A stretch of 64,000 bases of DNA from an uncultured Ellagibacter sp. (lineage in GTDB: Bacteria > Actinomycetota > Coriobacteriia > Coriobacteriales > Eggerthellaceae): contig NZ_CAKUBT010000001.1 of the NCBI RefSeq assembly GCF_934643285.1, positions 1 through 64,000 on the forward strand, written 5' to 3'. Under the pieces are notes generated by a model, which saw nothing but the letters and a program-made list of their open reading frames with translations, was not told the DNA's origin and did no database searches. This document shows positions 53,576 through 62,312 of the stretch, one piece after another (position 1 is the stretch's first letter; each line of letters begins with the position of its first letter). The translations under genes were made by a program, and so were the position numbers.

Positions 53576-54466
53576 ATGGCTTCTGCAAAACCTGAAACGG
53601 GACTGAGCAAACGCGCATCCGGGCCCCTGTCCAAGAAGGAGAGGACCTTAAGCGTAGGTGCCTTGGAGGCGGTGCTGTTCAGGGCTTTCCCGAAAGAAGA
53701 TGTTGAGGACTGGGATCGGGCGGGCCTTACGGTGGGCGATCCGTCGCGCCAGGTCACGCGCGTGGCGGTCGCGCTCGACCCCACGGTTGCGGCGATTCAC
53801 GAGGCGGCATCTCGCGGCGCGAACGTGCTTGTGACGCACCATCCCGCCTTCCTCGATCCGCCAAGCGAGTTCAAGCCCGGCGCCTCTGCGGCGGTGTCTC
53901 CGGGCGCGGTGGTGTGGGCTGCCATCGAATCGGGCGTCGCGGTGATGTCGTTCCACACCGGCCTTGACGCAAGCCCGCTTGCGGCGCGCATGCTTCCCAA
54001 CATGCTCTCGCTCGACTGGTCCGGGCGCGTCCTCGTGCCGTGCCCCTCGGGGCCCGATCGCGGATACGGCCAGCTGTGCTCGGTGCGCAAAGGCGATGCG
54101 CCCATGACGCTCGAAAAGCTCGCCGCGCGCTGCACCTCGGTGTTTGCGCAGGTCCCGCGTGTGTGGGGTGATTTCGACCGCGAGATTAAGAGCGTTGCCA
54201 CCTATACGGGCTCGTGCGGCAGCATTGTCGCCGCGTGCCTGCGCGAGCATGTGGACTGCCTCATCTGCGGCGAGGTGAAATACCATGCGGCGCTCGATGC
54301 GTCTGCAGCGGGGCTCGCCATCATCGACATGGGCCATGACACGACCGAGCTGCCCTTTGCCGGTGTTCTGGCAGATGCGGTGGCGGCAGCGGGCGTTTCC
54401 GTAGATTGCATCGAGGTGATCGACCAGAGCGGCAATTGGTCTCATCCGGAATCGACCAGGTTGTAG
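53576..54466 (+). CDS. Nif3-like dinuclear metal-centre protein
   Basis: The 296-residue protein has the Nif3 metal-site motifs: VTHHPAFLDP, FHTGLDASPLA near the middle, GEVKYHAALDA and a late IDMGHDTTELPF. The family is annotated as GTP cyclohydrolase 1 type 2, although the physiological function is unsettled. ATG 53576 follows AAGGAGG by 8 bases. The downstream gene encodes a coiled-coil zinc-ribbon protein, a neighbour pair conserved in many bacteria. Confidence 0.9.
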   Translation: MASAKPETGLSKRASGPLSKKERTLSVGALEAVLFRAFPKEDVEDWDRAGLTVGDPSRQVTRVAVALDPTVAAIHEAASRGANVLVTHHPAFLDPPSEFKPGASAAVSPGAVVWAAIESGVAVMSFHTGLDASPLAARMLPNMLSLDWSGRVLVPCPSGPDRGYGQLCSVRKGDAPMTLEKLAARCTSVFAQVPRVWGDFDREIKSVATYTGSCGSIVAACLREHVDCLICGEVKYHAALDASAAGLAIIDMGHDTTELPFAGVLADAVAAAGVSVDCIEVIDQSGNWSHPESTRL

Positions 54467-54517
54467 AATAGCGGACGTAAAACGAAGGAACACAAGGGAA
54501 GCGCGAGGTAACAACGC

Positions 54518-55240
54518 ATGCAGGTCAAAGACGAAGACATTTCCACGCTCATCGAGTTGCAGCACAACGACATGGAGCTTCTTCGCGTCCAGAAGGCCAT
54601 CGCCGATCTTCCGCAGCGAAAGACGATCGTCGCTGCGCGCAAGAAGATCAAGGCCATCGAGGAGAAGCAGGAAACGGTGGGGAAGCTTCGCGCGAAGGCA
54701 GAGGAGAAGCTTGCCGGCATCTCCGAAGAGGACGGCAAGCTGGCCGCCAAGCAGGAAGAGGCGCAGAAGGCGGTCGATTCGGCGTCTGGCTATCGCGATG
54801 TCGAGGCGCATACGCGCGAGATGGACGGCTACGCGAAGCGCCGCGCCACGCTTGAGGAGGACCTCGCCGCCGTCGATGCCGAGTTGGATAAGATTTCTGC
54901 AGTTGAAAAGCAAATCTCTACGGCACTTGCCCAGCTTCGGGAAACGGAGTCGGCTGCAACGGCCGAGTTCCAGTCGCAGGGTGGCGAGCTGAAAAAGCAA
55001 GAGGCCGACCTTGCCTCGTCGCACGATCGGATCGCGGCGAATCTGCCTGCCGACCTCAAGGCTCGCTACGACCGTGCGGCAAAGCACTGCGGGGGAGTGG
55101 CAGTTGCCCTTCTTCGCGACAATGCCTGCGGCGCCTGTCGCGCCCCGATCGAGCAAGGCCACCTGATCGACCTGAAAGCGCATGCGCCGCTTGGTGAGTG
55201 CCCCAACTGCAAGCGCCTGCTGATCGTGCTACCGTCGTAG
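54518..55240 (+). CDS. Coiled-coil zinc-ribbon protein
   Basis: The 240-residue protein is almost entirely coiled coil for residues 1-185 (KAIEEKQETVGKLRAKAEEK, EVDSASGYRDVEAH-type heptads). It ends in a zinc ribbon with CGACRAPIEQG and ECPNCKRLL. This is the CT398/YwqL-like family that accompanies nif3 genes. A role in nucleic-acid or protein scaffolding is likely but undefined. A terminator follows at 55255. Confidence 0.88.
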   Translation: MQVKDEDISTLIELQHNDMELLRVQKAIADLPQRKTIVAARKKIKAIEEKQETVGKLRAKAEEKLAGISEEDGKLAAKQEEAQKAVDSASGYRDVEAHTREMDGYAKRRATLEEDLAAVDAELDKISAVEKQISTALAQLRETESAATAEFQSQGGELKKQEADLASSHDRIAANLPADLKARYDRAAKHCGGVAVALLRDNACGACRAPIEQGHLIDLKAHAPLGECPNCKRLLIVLPS

Positions 55241-55254
55241 GGGTATTTTTTTAG

Positions 55255-55288
55255 GCCCCCTCTTTCTTTGCGTGTGGAAAGAGGGGGC
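55255..55288. terminator. Strong hairpin terminator
   Basis: GCCCCCTCTTTC at 55255-55266 pairs perfectly with GAAAGAGGGGGC at 55277-55288. The minus strand continues TAAAAAAATACC-complement (seven T on one side), while the plus strand continues TTCGTG. It may act in both directions. Confidence 0.7.
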
Positions 55289-55317
55289 TTCGTGTTCTCG
55301 TGCTATCCTCCAAACCC

Positions 55318-55342
55318 AAAAAAGCCCGCTGATGCGGGCTTT
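55318..55342 (-). terminator. Intrinsic terminator of rpmB
   Basis: AAAGCCCGC at 55321-55329 and GCGGGCTTT at 55334-55342 form a 9-bp stem with a TGAT loop. On the minus strand the stem runs into a six-T tract. Confidence 0.8.
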
Positions 55343-55414
55343 GCTTTTGGTGCCAGATGGCAGTGCGGTCAATCGCGACGAGGGCAGAACCCGCTGCGCG
55401 ATTGAAGTGCGTTT

Positions 55415-55606
55415 TTACGCGCGCTCGACCTTGCCGGCCTTCATGCAGCTGGTGCAGACGTTCGCCTTGCGGACGCGGCCCTTCTCGTCGCGGATGGTGA
55501 CCTTCTGGATGTTAGGACGGAACATGCGGTTGGTCACTCGATGGGAGTGGCTCACGCTACGACCGAAAGACGGTGCCTTGCCGCAAACTTCGCAAATCTT
55601 CGACAT
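55415..55606 (-). CDS. rpmB: Ribosomal protein bL28
   Basis: The 63-residue protein (MSKICEVCGKAPSFGRSVSH, later RMFRPNIQKV and CTSCMKAGKV) is bL28 with four zinc-type cysteines in two CxxC pairs. It is a 50S component. ATG 55606 follows GGAG by 9 bases. The Cys-containing form matters because zinc-free paralogues occur in other actinobacteria under zinc limitation. It is monocistronic with its own terminator. Confidence 0.98.
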   Translation of the reverse strand: MSKICEVCGKAPSFGRSVSHSHRVTNRMFRPNIQKVTIRDEKGRVRKANVCTSCMKAGKVERA

Positions 55607-55825
55607 AATTCTCAACTCCGTGTACGTGCCGGTTAAAAACCGTTGATGACAAAAAAGCCTAACTACTATATCACAAACAGACAGCTCGTTTCAAGGACTT
55701 TTCGTGTGTAATAGCGGCCGCTGGGTTCTGGCAGCTATCGTAGGCGCTTTTCCTTGCGCTATACTGCCTTTTTGGATGATTACGCGCGGGCAATTAGGCT
55801 TCGCGCGTGTTGCGAAAGGAGCATC

Positions 55826-56173
55826 ATGAGCACAACGATTCCTGGCAACCTGCATGTTGCCAACGACGTTCTGGCCGACATGGTCGGCAACGCGGCTCTC
55901 GAATGCTACGGCGTCGTCGGCATGGCGGCTCCGAACGCCGTCGACGGCATCGCGAAGATCCTGCCCGCCTCGCGCCTGCGCCGCGGCGTGGTCGTTTCGA
56001 GCACCGACGCCGGGGTCCACGTCGAGCTTTACGTCGTCATCGAGTACGGCACGAACATCAGCGCTGTTTCCCAGAACCTCGTCGACCAGGTCACGTTCGC
56101 GCTCAAGGAGTACGCGCGCGTCCCGCTCGACGGCGTCGAGGTCCACGTGCAAGGCGTGAAGGTCCGCAAATAG
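55826..56173 (+). CDS. Asp23/Gls24-family protein
   Basis: The 115-residue protein has the Asp23 pattern (IPGNLHVANDVLADMVGNAA, VHVELYVVIEYGTNISAVSQ, VEVHVQGVKV). It is cytosolic or peripheral to the membrane. In Firmicutes and actinobacteria it is regularly encoded directly upstream of the DAK2-domain fatty-acid-kinase-like gene, as here (65 bases). ATG 55826 follows AAAGGAG by 6 bases. A TATACT box near 55767 could be its minus 10. Confidence 0.92.
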   Translation: MSTTIPGNLHVANDVLADMVGNAALECYGVVGMAAPNAVDGIAKILPASRLRRGVVVSSTDAGVHVELYVVIEYGTNISAVSQNLVDQVTFALKEYARVPLDGVEVHVQGVKVRK

Positions 56174-56238
56174 CATCGTTTCTGCGGGTGCGCGCCGCAT
56201 CGGCGTGCGGGCCTGCTTGTTAAGGAGATCGTTCCACT

Positions 56239-57873
56239 ATGTCACAAACCTATACCGGATCAGACGTCCTTGCCGCCATTGCTTCGGCATCTGCTCAGCT
56301 CAGCGAGCGCAAGGAAGAGATTAATCGCCTGAACGTGTTCCCCGTTCCCGATGGCGATACCGGCACGAACATGTCGCTTACGCTGAAGTCGGTCGTCGAC
56401 AATATTGCGAAGCTTCCCGCGAACGCGGGCATAGCCGAGGTTCGTCGCGCCATCACCACGGGCGCTCTCATGGGCGCGCGCGGGAACTCCGGCGTCATCA
56501 CCTCGCAGATTCTCCGCGGTTTGTGCGAGGGCTGCGCGGAGGCCGAGGAGGTTTCCACCGCGACGATCGATGCGGCGTTCGCCCGCGCGGTCGAGGTCGC
56601 TTTCCAGGCGGTGCGCAAGCCGGTCGAGGGCACGATCCTCACGGTGGTGAAGGACATGGCCGCCGCTGCCAAGCACGCGCGCAAGAAGAAGCTCTCCGTC
56701 GACGAGGCGCTCGAGTCCATCGTCGAGGAAGGCTACGCCTCGGTGAAGCGCACGCCCGACCTGCTTCCGGTGCTCAAGGAGAACGGCGTGGTCGATGCCG
56801 GCGGCTTCGGCCTGGCTATCCTGGCTGACGCGTTCACCGCAGCGCTGCTCGGCAAGTCCGGCCCCCTCGGCGACGAGCTCGCGCTTGCCCGTGCCGGTGC
56901 TGCCCCGAAGGTCGCGATCGAGCAGATTAACGACTGGGAGGGCTCCAAGTACACCTACTGCAACGAGTTCCTCGTCGATTCCGATGTGCTCGACAAGGAC
57001 GAGGCGCTCGACTTTTTGTCCACGATGGGCGACTGCGAGCTGTGCGTTGGCGAGAAGCCCAAGTTCAAAGTTCACGTTCACTCCAACACGCCCGACAAGG
57101 TGCTCCATTATTTCTTGGAGCGCGGCCAGATTTCGGAAGTCTTCATCCACAACATGAAGCTTCAGAGCGTCGAGCGCAACGAGAAGCTTGCGGCCGAGGA
57201 GCGCTCTGAGCACAAACCGCTCGGATTTGTGGCGGTCGCCGCCGGCTCGGGCATGGCGAAGATCCTCGAGAGCTTGGGCGTCGACGTCGTGGTGTCGGGC
57301 GGGCAGACCATGAATCCCTCGACGAAGGATTTGCTCGACGCCGTTGAGCGCGTGAACGCCGACGCCGTCATCATCCTGCCGAACAACTCCAACATCATCA
57401 TGGCGGCCCAAAGCGCGGCGGGGTTGTCCGAGGTTCCCTGCGCCGTCGTTCCCACGAAGAGCGTGCCTCAGGCGTTCTCGGCGCTGTTCAGCGCTGACGA
57501 GACCGCGTCGCTCGAGGAGAACGTCGAGAACATGACGAGTGCGTTCGCCGACACGAAGACCGGCGAGGTCACTACGGCGATCAAAGACTCCAAGGACGCG
57601 CACGACAACCCCATCCACAACGGCGATGTCATCGGTATCGCCGACGGTTCGATCGAGGCTGTTGGCTCGAGCGTGGAGGATGTCGTGATGTCGCTGCTCG
57701 ATACCATGGAGGCCGAAGATGCCGACACGTTGACGCTGCTTGCGGGCGAGGACTTCTCGGACGAGCAGCTGGATGCTTTGGTGGAGTGCATCGAGTCGCG
57801 CTTCGACGAGCTGGAAGTCGACGCGCACCGCGGCGAGCAGCCGCTCTACCCGATCGTGTTCTCCGTGGAGTAG
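56239..57873 (+). CDS. DAK2-domain protein, FakA-like fatty acid kinase
   Basis: The 544-residue protein has the DhaL/DAK2 ATP-binding domain at residues 1-200 (RLNVFPVPDGDTGTNMSLTL, ALMGARGNSGVITSQ), a middle domain and a C-terminal DegV-like-interacting region (AVAAGSGMAKILESLG, ILPNNSNIIMAAQSAA). In Staphylococcus FakA phosphorylates fatty acids delivered by FakB (DegV) proteins. No fakB gene is in the window. AAGGAG precedes the ATG. It is followed by recG. Confidence 0.92.
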   Translation: MSQTYTGSDVLAAIASASAQLSERKEEINRLNVFPVPDGDTGTNMSLTLKSVVDNIAKLPANAGIAEVRRAITTGALMGARGNSGVITSQILRGLCEGCAEAEEVSTATIDAAFARAVEVAFQAVRKPVEGTILTVVKDMAAAAKHARKKKLSVDEALESIVEEGYASVKRTPDLLPVLKENGVVDAGGFGLAILADAFTAALLGKSGPLGDELALARAGAAPKVAIEQINDWEGSKYTYCNEFLVDSDVLDKDEALDFLSTMGDCELCVGEKPKFKVHVHSNTPDKVLHYFLERGQISEVFIHNMKLQSVERNEKLAAEERSEHKPLGFVAVAAGSGMAKILESLGVDVVVSGGQTMNPSTKDLLDAVERVNADAVIILPNNSNIIMAAQSAAGLSEVPCAVVPTKSVPQAFSALFSADETASLEENVENMTSAFADTKTGEVTTAIKDSKDAHDNPIHNGDVIGIADGSIEAVGSSVEDVVMSLLDTMEAEDADTLTLLAGEDFSDEQLDALVECIESRFDELEVDAHRGEQPLYPIVFSVE

Positions 57874-58059
57874 GCTAGCTTTTTCAACTCAATCGGATAG
57901 CGTCCGGCGGAGCATCGTCGTGCTCAGACAGTCCTGCTTTGGCGAACAGCCCACTGGGCTGTTCGCGTCGTGCGGAACTGCGCGCGACGACACCCCGCCG
58001 GACGCGGTATTATCGAGGTTGAAGTGGGAGCTGGTCGGCTTCCATTGTGAAAGGAAATT

Positions 58060-60267
58060 TTGCCGGAAGCTTCCCACATACCCGATAGGCTGCAGGCCAC
58101 GCTCGGGCTTGACGAGCCGGTGAGCCGCGTGCGCCTCGTGAGCCCCGCGCGCGCGAAGGCGCTCGAGAAGCTCGGCATTCGCACGGTCCGCGGGCTCATC
58201 ACGCATTTCCCGCGGCGCTACATCGACCTTTCCGCCCGCGAGACCGCTGCCTCGGCGCGCATCGGTGAGTCGTGCACCATCGAGGGCGTGATCCACGACG
58301 TTAAACTCAAGCGCCCGAAACCGCGCCTGACTTTGGTGGAAATAGGCGTCACCGATTCTACGGGCGTCGTAATCGTGACCGCGTTTCGCCAACCGTGGCT
58401 CGCCGAGCAGCTCTCCGCCGGCATGCGTGTGGCGATTGCCGGCAAAATCGAGTTCAACTACGGCTTCAAGCGAATGGTGAACCCGCAGATCCTTCCGCTC
58501 GAAGGGTCCGATGCACCTGCGCATGGCCTTGTCATCCCCGTGCACCCCGCTGGTGAGAAGGTGACGCCGGCGCTGATGCGGCGTTTCGTGAGTAATGCGC
58601 TCGAGCTCGCCGAGGGTGTGCTCGACCCGATGCCGCTGGAGCTTCGCGTGAAGTATCGCCTGGTGAGCCGCCAGGTCGCGTTTCGCGCGATTCACTTTCC
58701 CGAAAGCCTGGCCGAAGCCCATGAGGCGCGGCGCCGCTTGGCGTACGAGGAAGTGCTCCTGCTTGAGCTCCACCTCATGCAGCAAGGGGCGGCTCGCAGC
58801 CGCGGCCATGTACCCACGGCGCACGAGATTGCGGGCCCGCGCATGCAGGCGCTCGACGCGGCGATTCCGTTCACGCTCACCGACGAGCAGCAGCAGGCTC
58901 GGCTCGACATCCTCGGCGAGATGGCGCAGCCGCACGCGATGAACCGCATGCTTTTAGGTGACGTGGGCACGGGCAAGACCGTCGTGGCCGCGTTCGCCAT
59001 CGCGGCTGCGGCCGATACGGGCGGGCAGGCGCTGCTTCTCGCTCCGACCGAGGTCCTCGCGCAGCAGCACGAGCGCAGCCTGGGGAAGCTCTTCGATGCG
59101 GCGGGTATCACCCATGCGGTGCTCACCGGGTCGACCTCGGAATCCGAGCGGGCGGAGTTGCTCTCCCGCCTCGCCGCTGGCAGCCTCGACGTGCTCATCG
59201 GCACGCATGCGCTGCTCGAGGACGACGTGCGCCCGAGCAACCTTACGCTCGCCGTGATCGACGAGCAGCAGCGCTTCGGCGTCGCCCAGCGCGCGAAGCT
59301 GCTCGCCAAGGGCGACGCGCCTGACGCGCTCTTCCTCACGGCGACGCCGATTCCGCGCACGCTCGCGCTCGCGCTGTTCGGGAACTTGACGCTCACGTAC
59401 CTGAAGCATCGACCGCACGACGCGGCGCGCCGCACGACGCGCGTGCTCGCGAAGTCGGAGCGCGGGTATGCCTACGATGCCGCCCGCGAGGCGCTCGGTC
59501 GCGGCGAGCAGGTGTACGTCGTGTGCCCGCTTGTGGGCAAGGACACCCAGGAGCGCGACGCGATGGCGGGGGAGGGGGCCGCCGCGTCGCGCGAGGAGCC
59601 CGACGGTGGGGCGTACCACCCGACGGTCGCCATCGAGGACGATGCCGACTTGAAGCACGATGACGTTGCCGCGGCGACGCGCGAGGCGGAGATGCTCCAG
59701 GGGAGCACGTTTTTCGATTGGAAGGTCGAGCTTTTGCACGGCGGCTTGCCATCTTCCGAGAAACAGCAGGTCATGCAGCGCTTTCATGATAATGAGACGC
59801 AGGTTCTGGTCGCCACCACGGTTATTGAAGTTGGCGTGGACGTTCCCAACGCGACCGTCATGATCGTGGAGGACGCCGACCGCTTCGGTCTCTCGCAGCT
59901 CCACCAGCTGCGCGGCCGCGTCGGTCGCGGTGAGAAGCCCGCCTGGGTATTCCTCGTGTCCGCCTCGAAGCAGGACGTCGCCCTCGAGCGCCTTCGCGCG
60001 ATGGAGACCTGCGATGACGGCTTCGAGCTCGCCCGCATCGACTTGTCGCTTCGCCGCGAAGGCGATATCCTGGGCAATCGCCAGAGCGGTGCCTCGGTGC
60101 TGAAGCTGGTGAACGTGGTGCGCGACGGGGGGCTTATCGAAGCGGCCCATGCCGACGCGCGTGAGCTTTTGGAAAACGACCCCGACCTTGTCGCTGCCGA
60201 TCATGCGGCGCTCGGGCGGGAAGTACGGTTGCTGCTCGGCGCTGCGCGCGCCGGGGAAGGCGGATAG
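58060..60267 (+). CDS. recG: ATP-dependent DNA helicase RecG
   Basis: The 735-residue protein has the OB-fold wedge domain (about 60-180), helicase motifs LLGDVGTGKTVVA (Walker A near 300), the DExH-equivalent IDEQQRFGV near 400, TATPIPRTLAL, and the C-terminal motifs ATTVIEVGVDVPNATV and QLRGRVGRGEKPA. It regresses stalled forks and processes branched DNA. The start is TTG 58060, 6 bases after AAAGGA. A region of about 40 residues near 500-545 (DAMAGEGAAASREEPDGG) is inserted between helicase motifs IV and V compared with typical RecG. Confidence 0.96.
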   Translation: MPEASHIPDRLQATLGLDEPVSRVRLVSPARAKALEKLGIRTVRGLITHFPRRYIDLSARETAASARIGESCTIEGVIHDVKLKRPKPRLTLVEIGVTDSTGVVIVTAFRQPWLAEQLSAGMRVAIAGKIEFNYGFKRMVNPQILPLEGSDAPAHGLVIPVHPAGEKVTPALMRRFVSNALELAEGVLDPMPLELRVKYRLVSRQVAFRAIHFPESLAEAHEARRRLAYEEVLLLELHLMQQGAARSRGHVPTAHEIAGPRMQALDAAIPFTLTDEQQQARLDILGEMAQPHAMNRMLLGDVGTGKTVVAAFAIAAAADTGGQALLLAPTEVLAQQHERSLGKLFDAAGITHAVLTGSTSESERAELLSRLAAGSLDVLIGTHALLEDDVRPSNLTLAVIDEQQRFGVAQRAKLLAKGDAPDALFLTATPIPRTLALALFGNLTLTYLKHRPHDAARRTTRVLAKSERGYAYDAAREALGRGEQVYVVCPLVGKDTQERDAMAGEGAAASREEPDGGAYHPTVAIEDDADLKHDDVAAATREAEMLQGSTFFDWKVELLHGGLPSSEKQQVMQRFHDNETQVLVATTVIEVGVDVPNATVMIVEDADRFGLSQLHQLRGRVGRGEKPAWVFLVSASKQDVALERLRAMETCDDGFELARIDLSLRREGDILGNRQSGASVLKLVNVVRDGGLIEAAHADARELLENDPDLVAADHAALGREVRLLLGAARAGEGG

Positions 60268-60268
60268 C

Positions 60269-60856
60269 ATGAGAATCATCGCAGGTGAATACCGCGGCCG
60301 CGTTATCAAGGCCCCTAAGGGGGACGGCACGCGCCCGACGACCGATCGCGTGCGCGAGTCGCTGATGAGCGCGCTAGCTTCTGCTCGCGGGGGCCTTGAG
60401 GGTGCGGTCGTGCTCGACGCCTTTGCAGGGTCGGGGGCGCTAGGCCTCGAGGCGCTCTCTCGCGGCGCCGCATCGGCGTGCTTCTTCGAGCGCGACGGCG
60501 CGGCAGCATCCGTGGTGTCGGGAAACATGCGCACGCTCGGCCTTGAGCCGCGCCGCGCCCGCCTCGTGCGCGCCGATGTGCTCGAGAAGCCGCCGCTCCG
60601 TCAACGTCCCGCGTTCGACCTGGTGTTTCTTGATCCGCCCTACGCGCTTGCCGCAGAGGAGTCCCTCGGGATGGTGGCGAACCTCGCGAAGGCGGGCGCC
60701 ATCTCGGGCGACGTTATCGTGGTGTATGAGCATGCGCTCTCGACGAACGCCGATGCCGACGAGGCAGAGGCGGCGTGTGGGTTCGTGCTTTCTTCTCGCA
60801 AGAAATACGGCGAGACGGCGGTCGATATCCTGCGCTTGGCGGATACGTTCGGGTAG
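60269..60856 (+). CDS. rsmD: 16S rRNA (guanine966-N2)-methyltransferase RsmD
   Basis: The 195-residue protein begins MRIIAGEYRGRVIKAPKG, has the SAM-binding DAFAGSGALGLEALSRGA and the catalytic LDPPYAL. It modifies G966 of 16S rRNA. It begins one base after the recG stop. In many bacteria coaD follows; here it does not. Confidence 0.96.
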   Translation: MRIIAGEYRGRVIKAPKGDGTRPTTDRVRESLMSALASARGGLEGAVVLDAFAGSGALGLEALSRGAASACFFERDGAAASVVSGNMRTLGLEPRRARLVRADVLEKPPLRQRPAFDLVFLDPPYALAAEESLGMVANLAKAGAISGDVIVVYEHALSTNADADEAEAACGFVLSSRKKYGETAVDILRLADTFG

Positions 60857-60925
60857 CGCGCGGCGGGTGCAATTATTTTTTGCGTCTGCGCCCAGCTGAG
60901 GCTTATGAATGCTCTGTGGTGCGTT

Positions 60926-60953
60926 TTGCCAAATCAGGGCGTCGTGATATGAT
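60926..60953 (+). promoter_or_regulatory. Candidate promoter of the coiled-coil/yceD operon
   Basis: TTGCCA at 60926-60931 and TATGAT at 60948-60953 are 16 bases apart, 80 bases ahead of the ATG at 61034. Confidence 0.6.
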
Positions 60954-61033
60954 AAGTGGACTCATGTGCGCACAAAGCGCAGCACACGAAGCGCAGATTA
61001 CACGCTGCATAACAGCAGGTTGGAAGGAATAAC

Positions 61034-61510
61034 ATGGACGAAACCGGGGTCTTGGGTCTTCTCGAGGAACTCTCGATTTTGCTTGAGGATGCAAAGCCAG
61101 TTTTCGGCAAGAACAACCTTCGCCAGGTTGACGTGTCCGCCGCTTTCGAGATCATCGACGAGATTCGCGACACGTTCCCGAGCGAATTCGCGCAGTCGCG
61201 CCAGATCGTGCGCGAACGCCAGAGCCTTCTCGATGATGCGGAAGCCGAAGCGAACCGCATGATCGAAGACGCGCGCAGCCAGGCGATGACCATCGCTTCC
61301 GAGCAGGAGATCGTGCGCATCTCCCAGCAGCAGGCCGACACCATCTTGGCCGATGCCCGCGAGCTCGAGCGTCAGACGCGCGCCGGCGCGGAAGACTACG
61401 CCGACGAGGTGTTCGGTCACGTCGAGCAGAGCCTCGACACGCTTCTCGGCAACGTGCGCCGTTGCCGCGATCGCCTGAACGCCGGGTCGACCAACGTCGG
61501 TCGCGGCTAA
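61034..61510 (+). CDS. DivIVA-like coiled-coil protein
   Basis: The 158-residue protein is mainly helical with heptads in residues 65-130 (QSLLDDAEAEANRMIEDARS, ILADARELERQTRAGAED), similar to the coiled-coil segment of DivIVA/SepIVA-type proteins of actinobacteria. The N-terminal 50 residues (LLEELSILLEDAKPVFGK) resemble the start of SepIVA-like proteins. A role in septum or pole organisation is inferred from similarity only. GGAAGGAATAAC precedes the ATG. Its stop overlaps the yceD start (TAATG). Confidence 0.75.
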   Translation: MDETGVLGLLEELSILLEDAKPVFGKNNLRQVDVSAAFEIIDEIRDTFPSEFAQSRQIVRERQSLLDDAEAEANRMIEDARSQAMTIASEQEIVRISQQQADTILADARELERQTRAGAEDYADEVFGHVEQSLDTLLGNVRRCRDRLNAGSTNVGRG

Positions 61511-62124
61511 TGGACGAGCTTTCTAGCGTTAAAAGCTCCCTGCGCGTCGTCTCGGGGGATTCGCTTTCCCTCGAGGTTCCCGCCGAGCTATTCTCGCCTG
61601 CAGAGTTTGCCCAGTTCGAGGGCACCGTTGCCGTTGATGAGTTCGAGTGCGGTCCCGACTCGTACCGATTCAGTGAGCCGCTTTCGTGGCATACCGACGT
61701 CTCCAACACGGGCGACGCGCTGCTCGTCACGGGGAGCGTCACGGGCGAGGCGCGCACCGATTGCGCGCGCTGCCTTGAGGACGCGGTCTTCGATGTCGAG
61801 GGCGAAATCGAAGGATACTTCCTGCTCGACGGCGCGGAGATTCCCGAAGGTGCCGACGAGGACGAGTTCGACCGTCTGCCCGCGAACCACGTGCTCGATA
61901 TGGAGTCCCTCGTCGTTTCGGCCATCGTGTTCGAGCTGCCGCTCGTCCCTCTGTGCGATGAGGACTGCAAGGGCCTGTGCCCCACCTGCGGCGCCAACTT
62001 GAACGAGGGGCCGTGCGGGTGCGAGAAGGAGCAATCCGACGGGCCCGACGAGTTCGAGCTGGCGAAAAACCCCTTCGCGGCGCTTGCGAACTTCTCGTTC
62101 GATTCCGACGAATCGGCCGATTAA
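61510..62124 (+). CDS. YceD/DUF177-family protein
   Basis: The 204-residue protein has the DUF177 pattern GEARTDCARCLEDAVFDVEG, and the C-terminal metal-binding CDEDCKGLCPTCGANLNEGPCGC. The family is linked to 23S rRNA/ribosome maturation and normally sits directly upstream of rpmF (bL32). Here no rpmF follows; a terminator comes 23 bases after the stop. It is translationally coupled to the coiled-coil gene. Confidence 0.92.
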   Translation: MDELSSVKSSLRVVSGDSLSLEVPAELFSPAEFAQFEGTVAVDEFECGPDSYRFSEPLSWHTDVSNTGDALLVTGSVTGEARTDCARCLEDAVFDVEGEIEGYFLLDGAEIPEGADEDEFDRLPANHVLDMESLVVSAIVFELPLVPLCDEDCKGLCPTCGANLNEGPCGCEKEQSDGPDEFELAKNPFAALANFSFDSDESAD

Positions 62125-62147
62125 GCGTTCTCGCGTTCATTTTTTCA

Positions 62148-62181
62148 GCGCGTCCGTCGAAATGGCGGGCGCGTTTTTTCT
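62148..62181 (+). terminator. Intrinsic terminator after yceD
   Basis: GCGCGTCCG near 62148 pairs with CGGGCGCG near 62165-62172 (one G-T pair), followed by TTTTTTC. Confidence 0.8.
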
Positions 62182-62312
62182 ATCGGCTTCGAGCCCTCGT
62201 TTCCCGAGGAGCGTCCTCTTAAGGCACTCTTCCGCCCCGAACCCTCGCGCGGGCACTTTGCCCCGATGCCCTTCTCTTCGCTTTCGTGCCGGGCTTCTTC
62301 TCGTGTCTCTGC

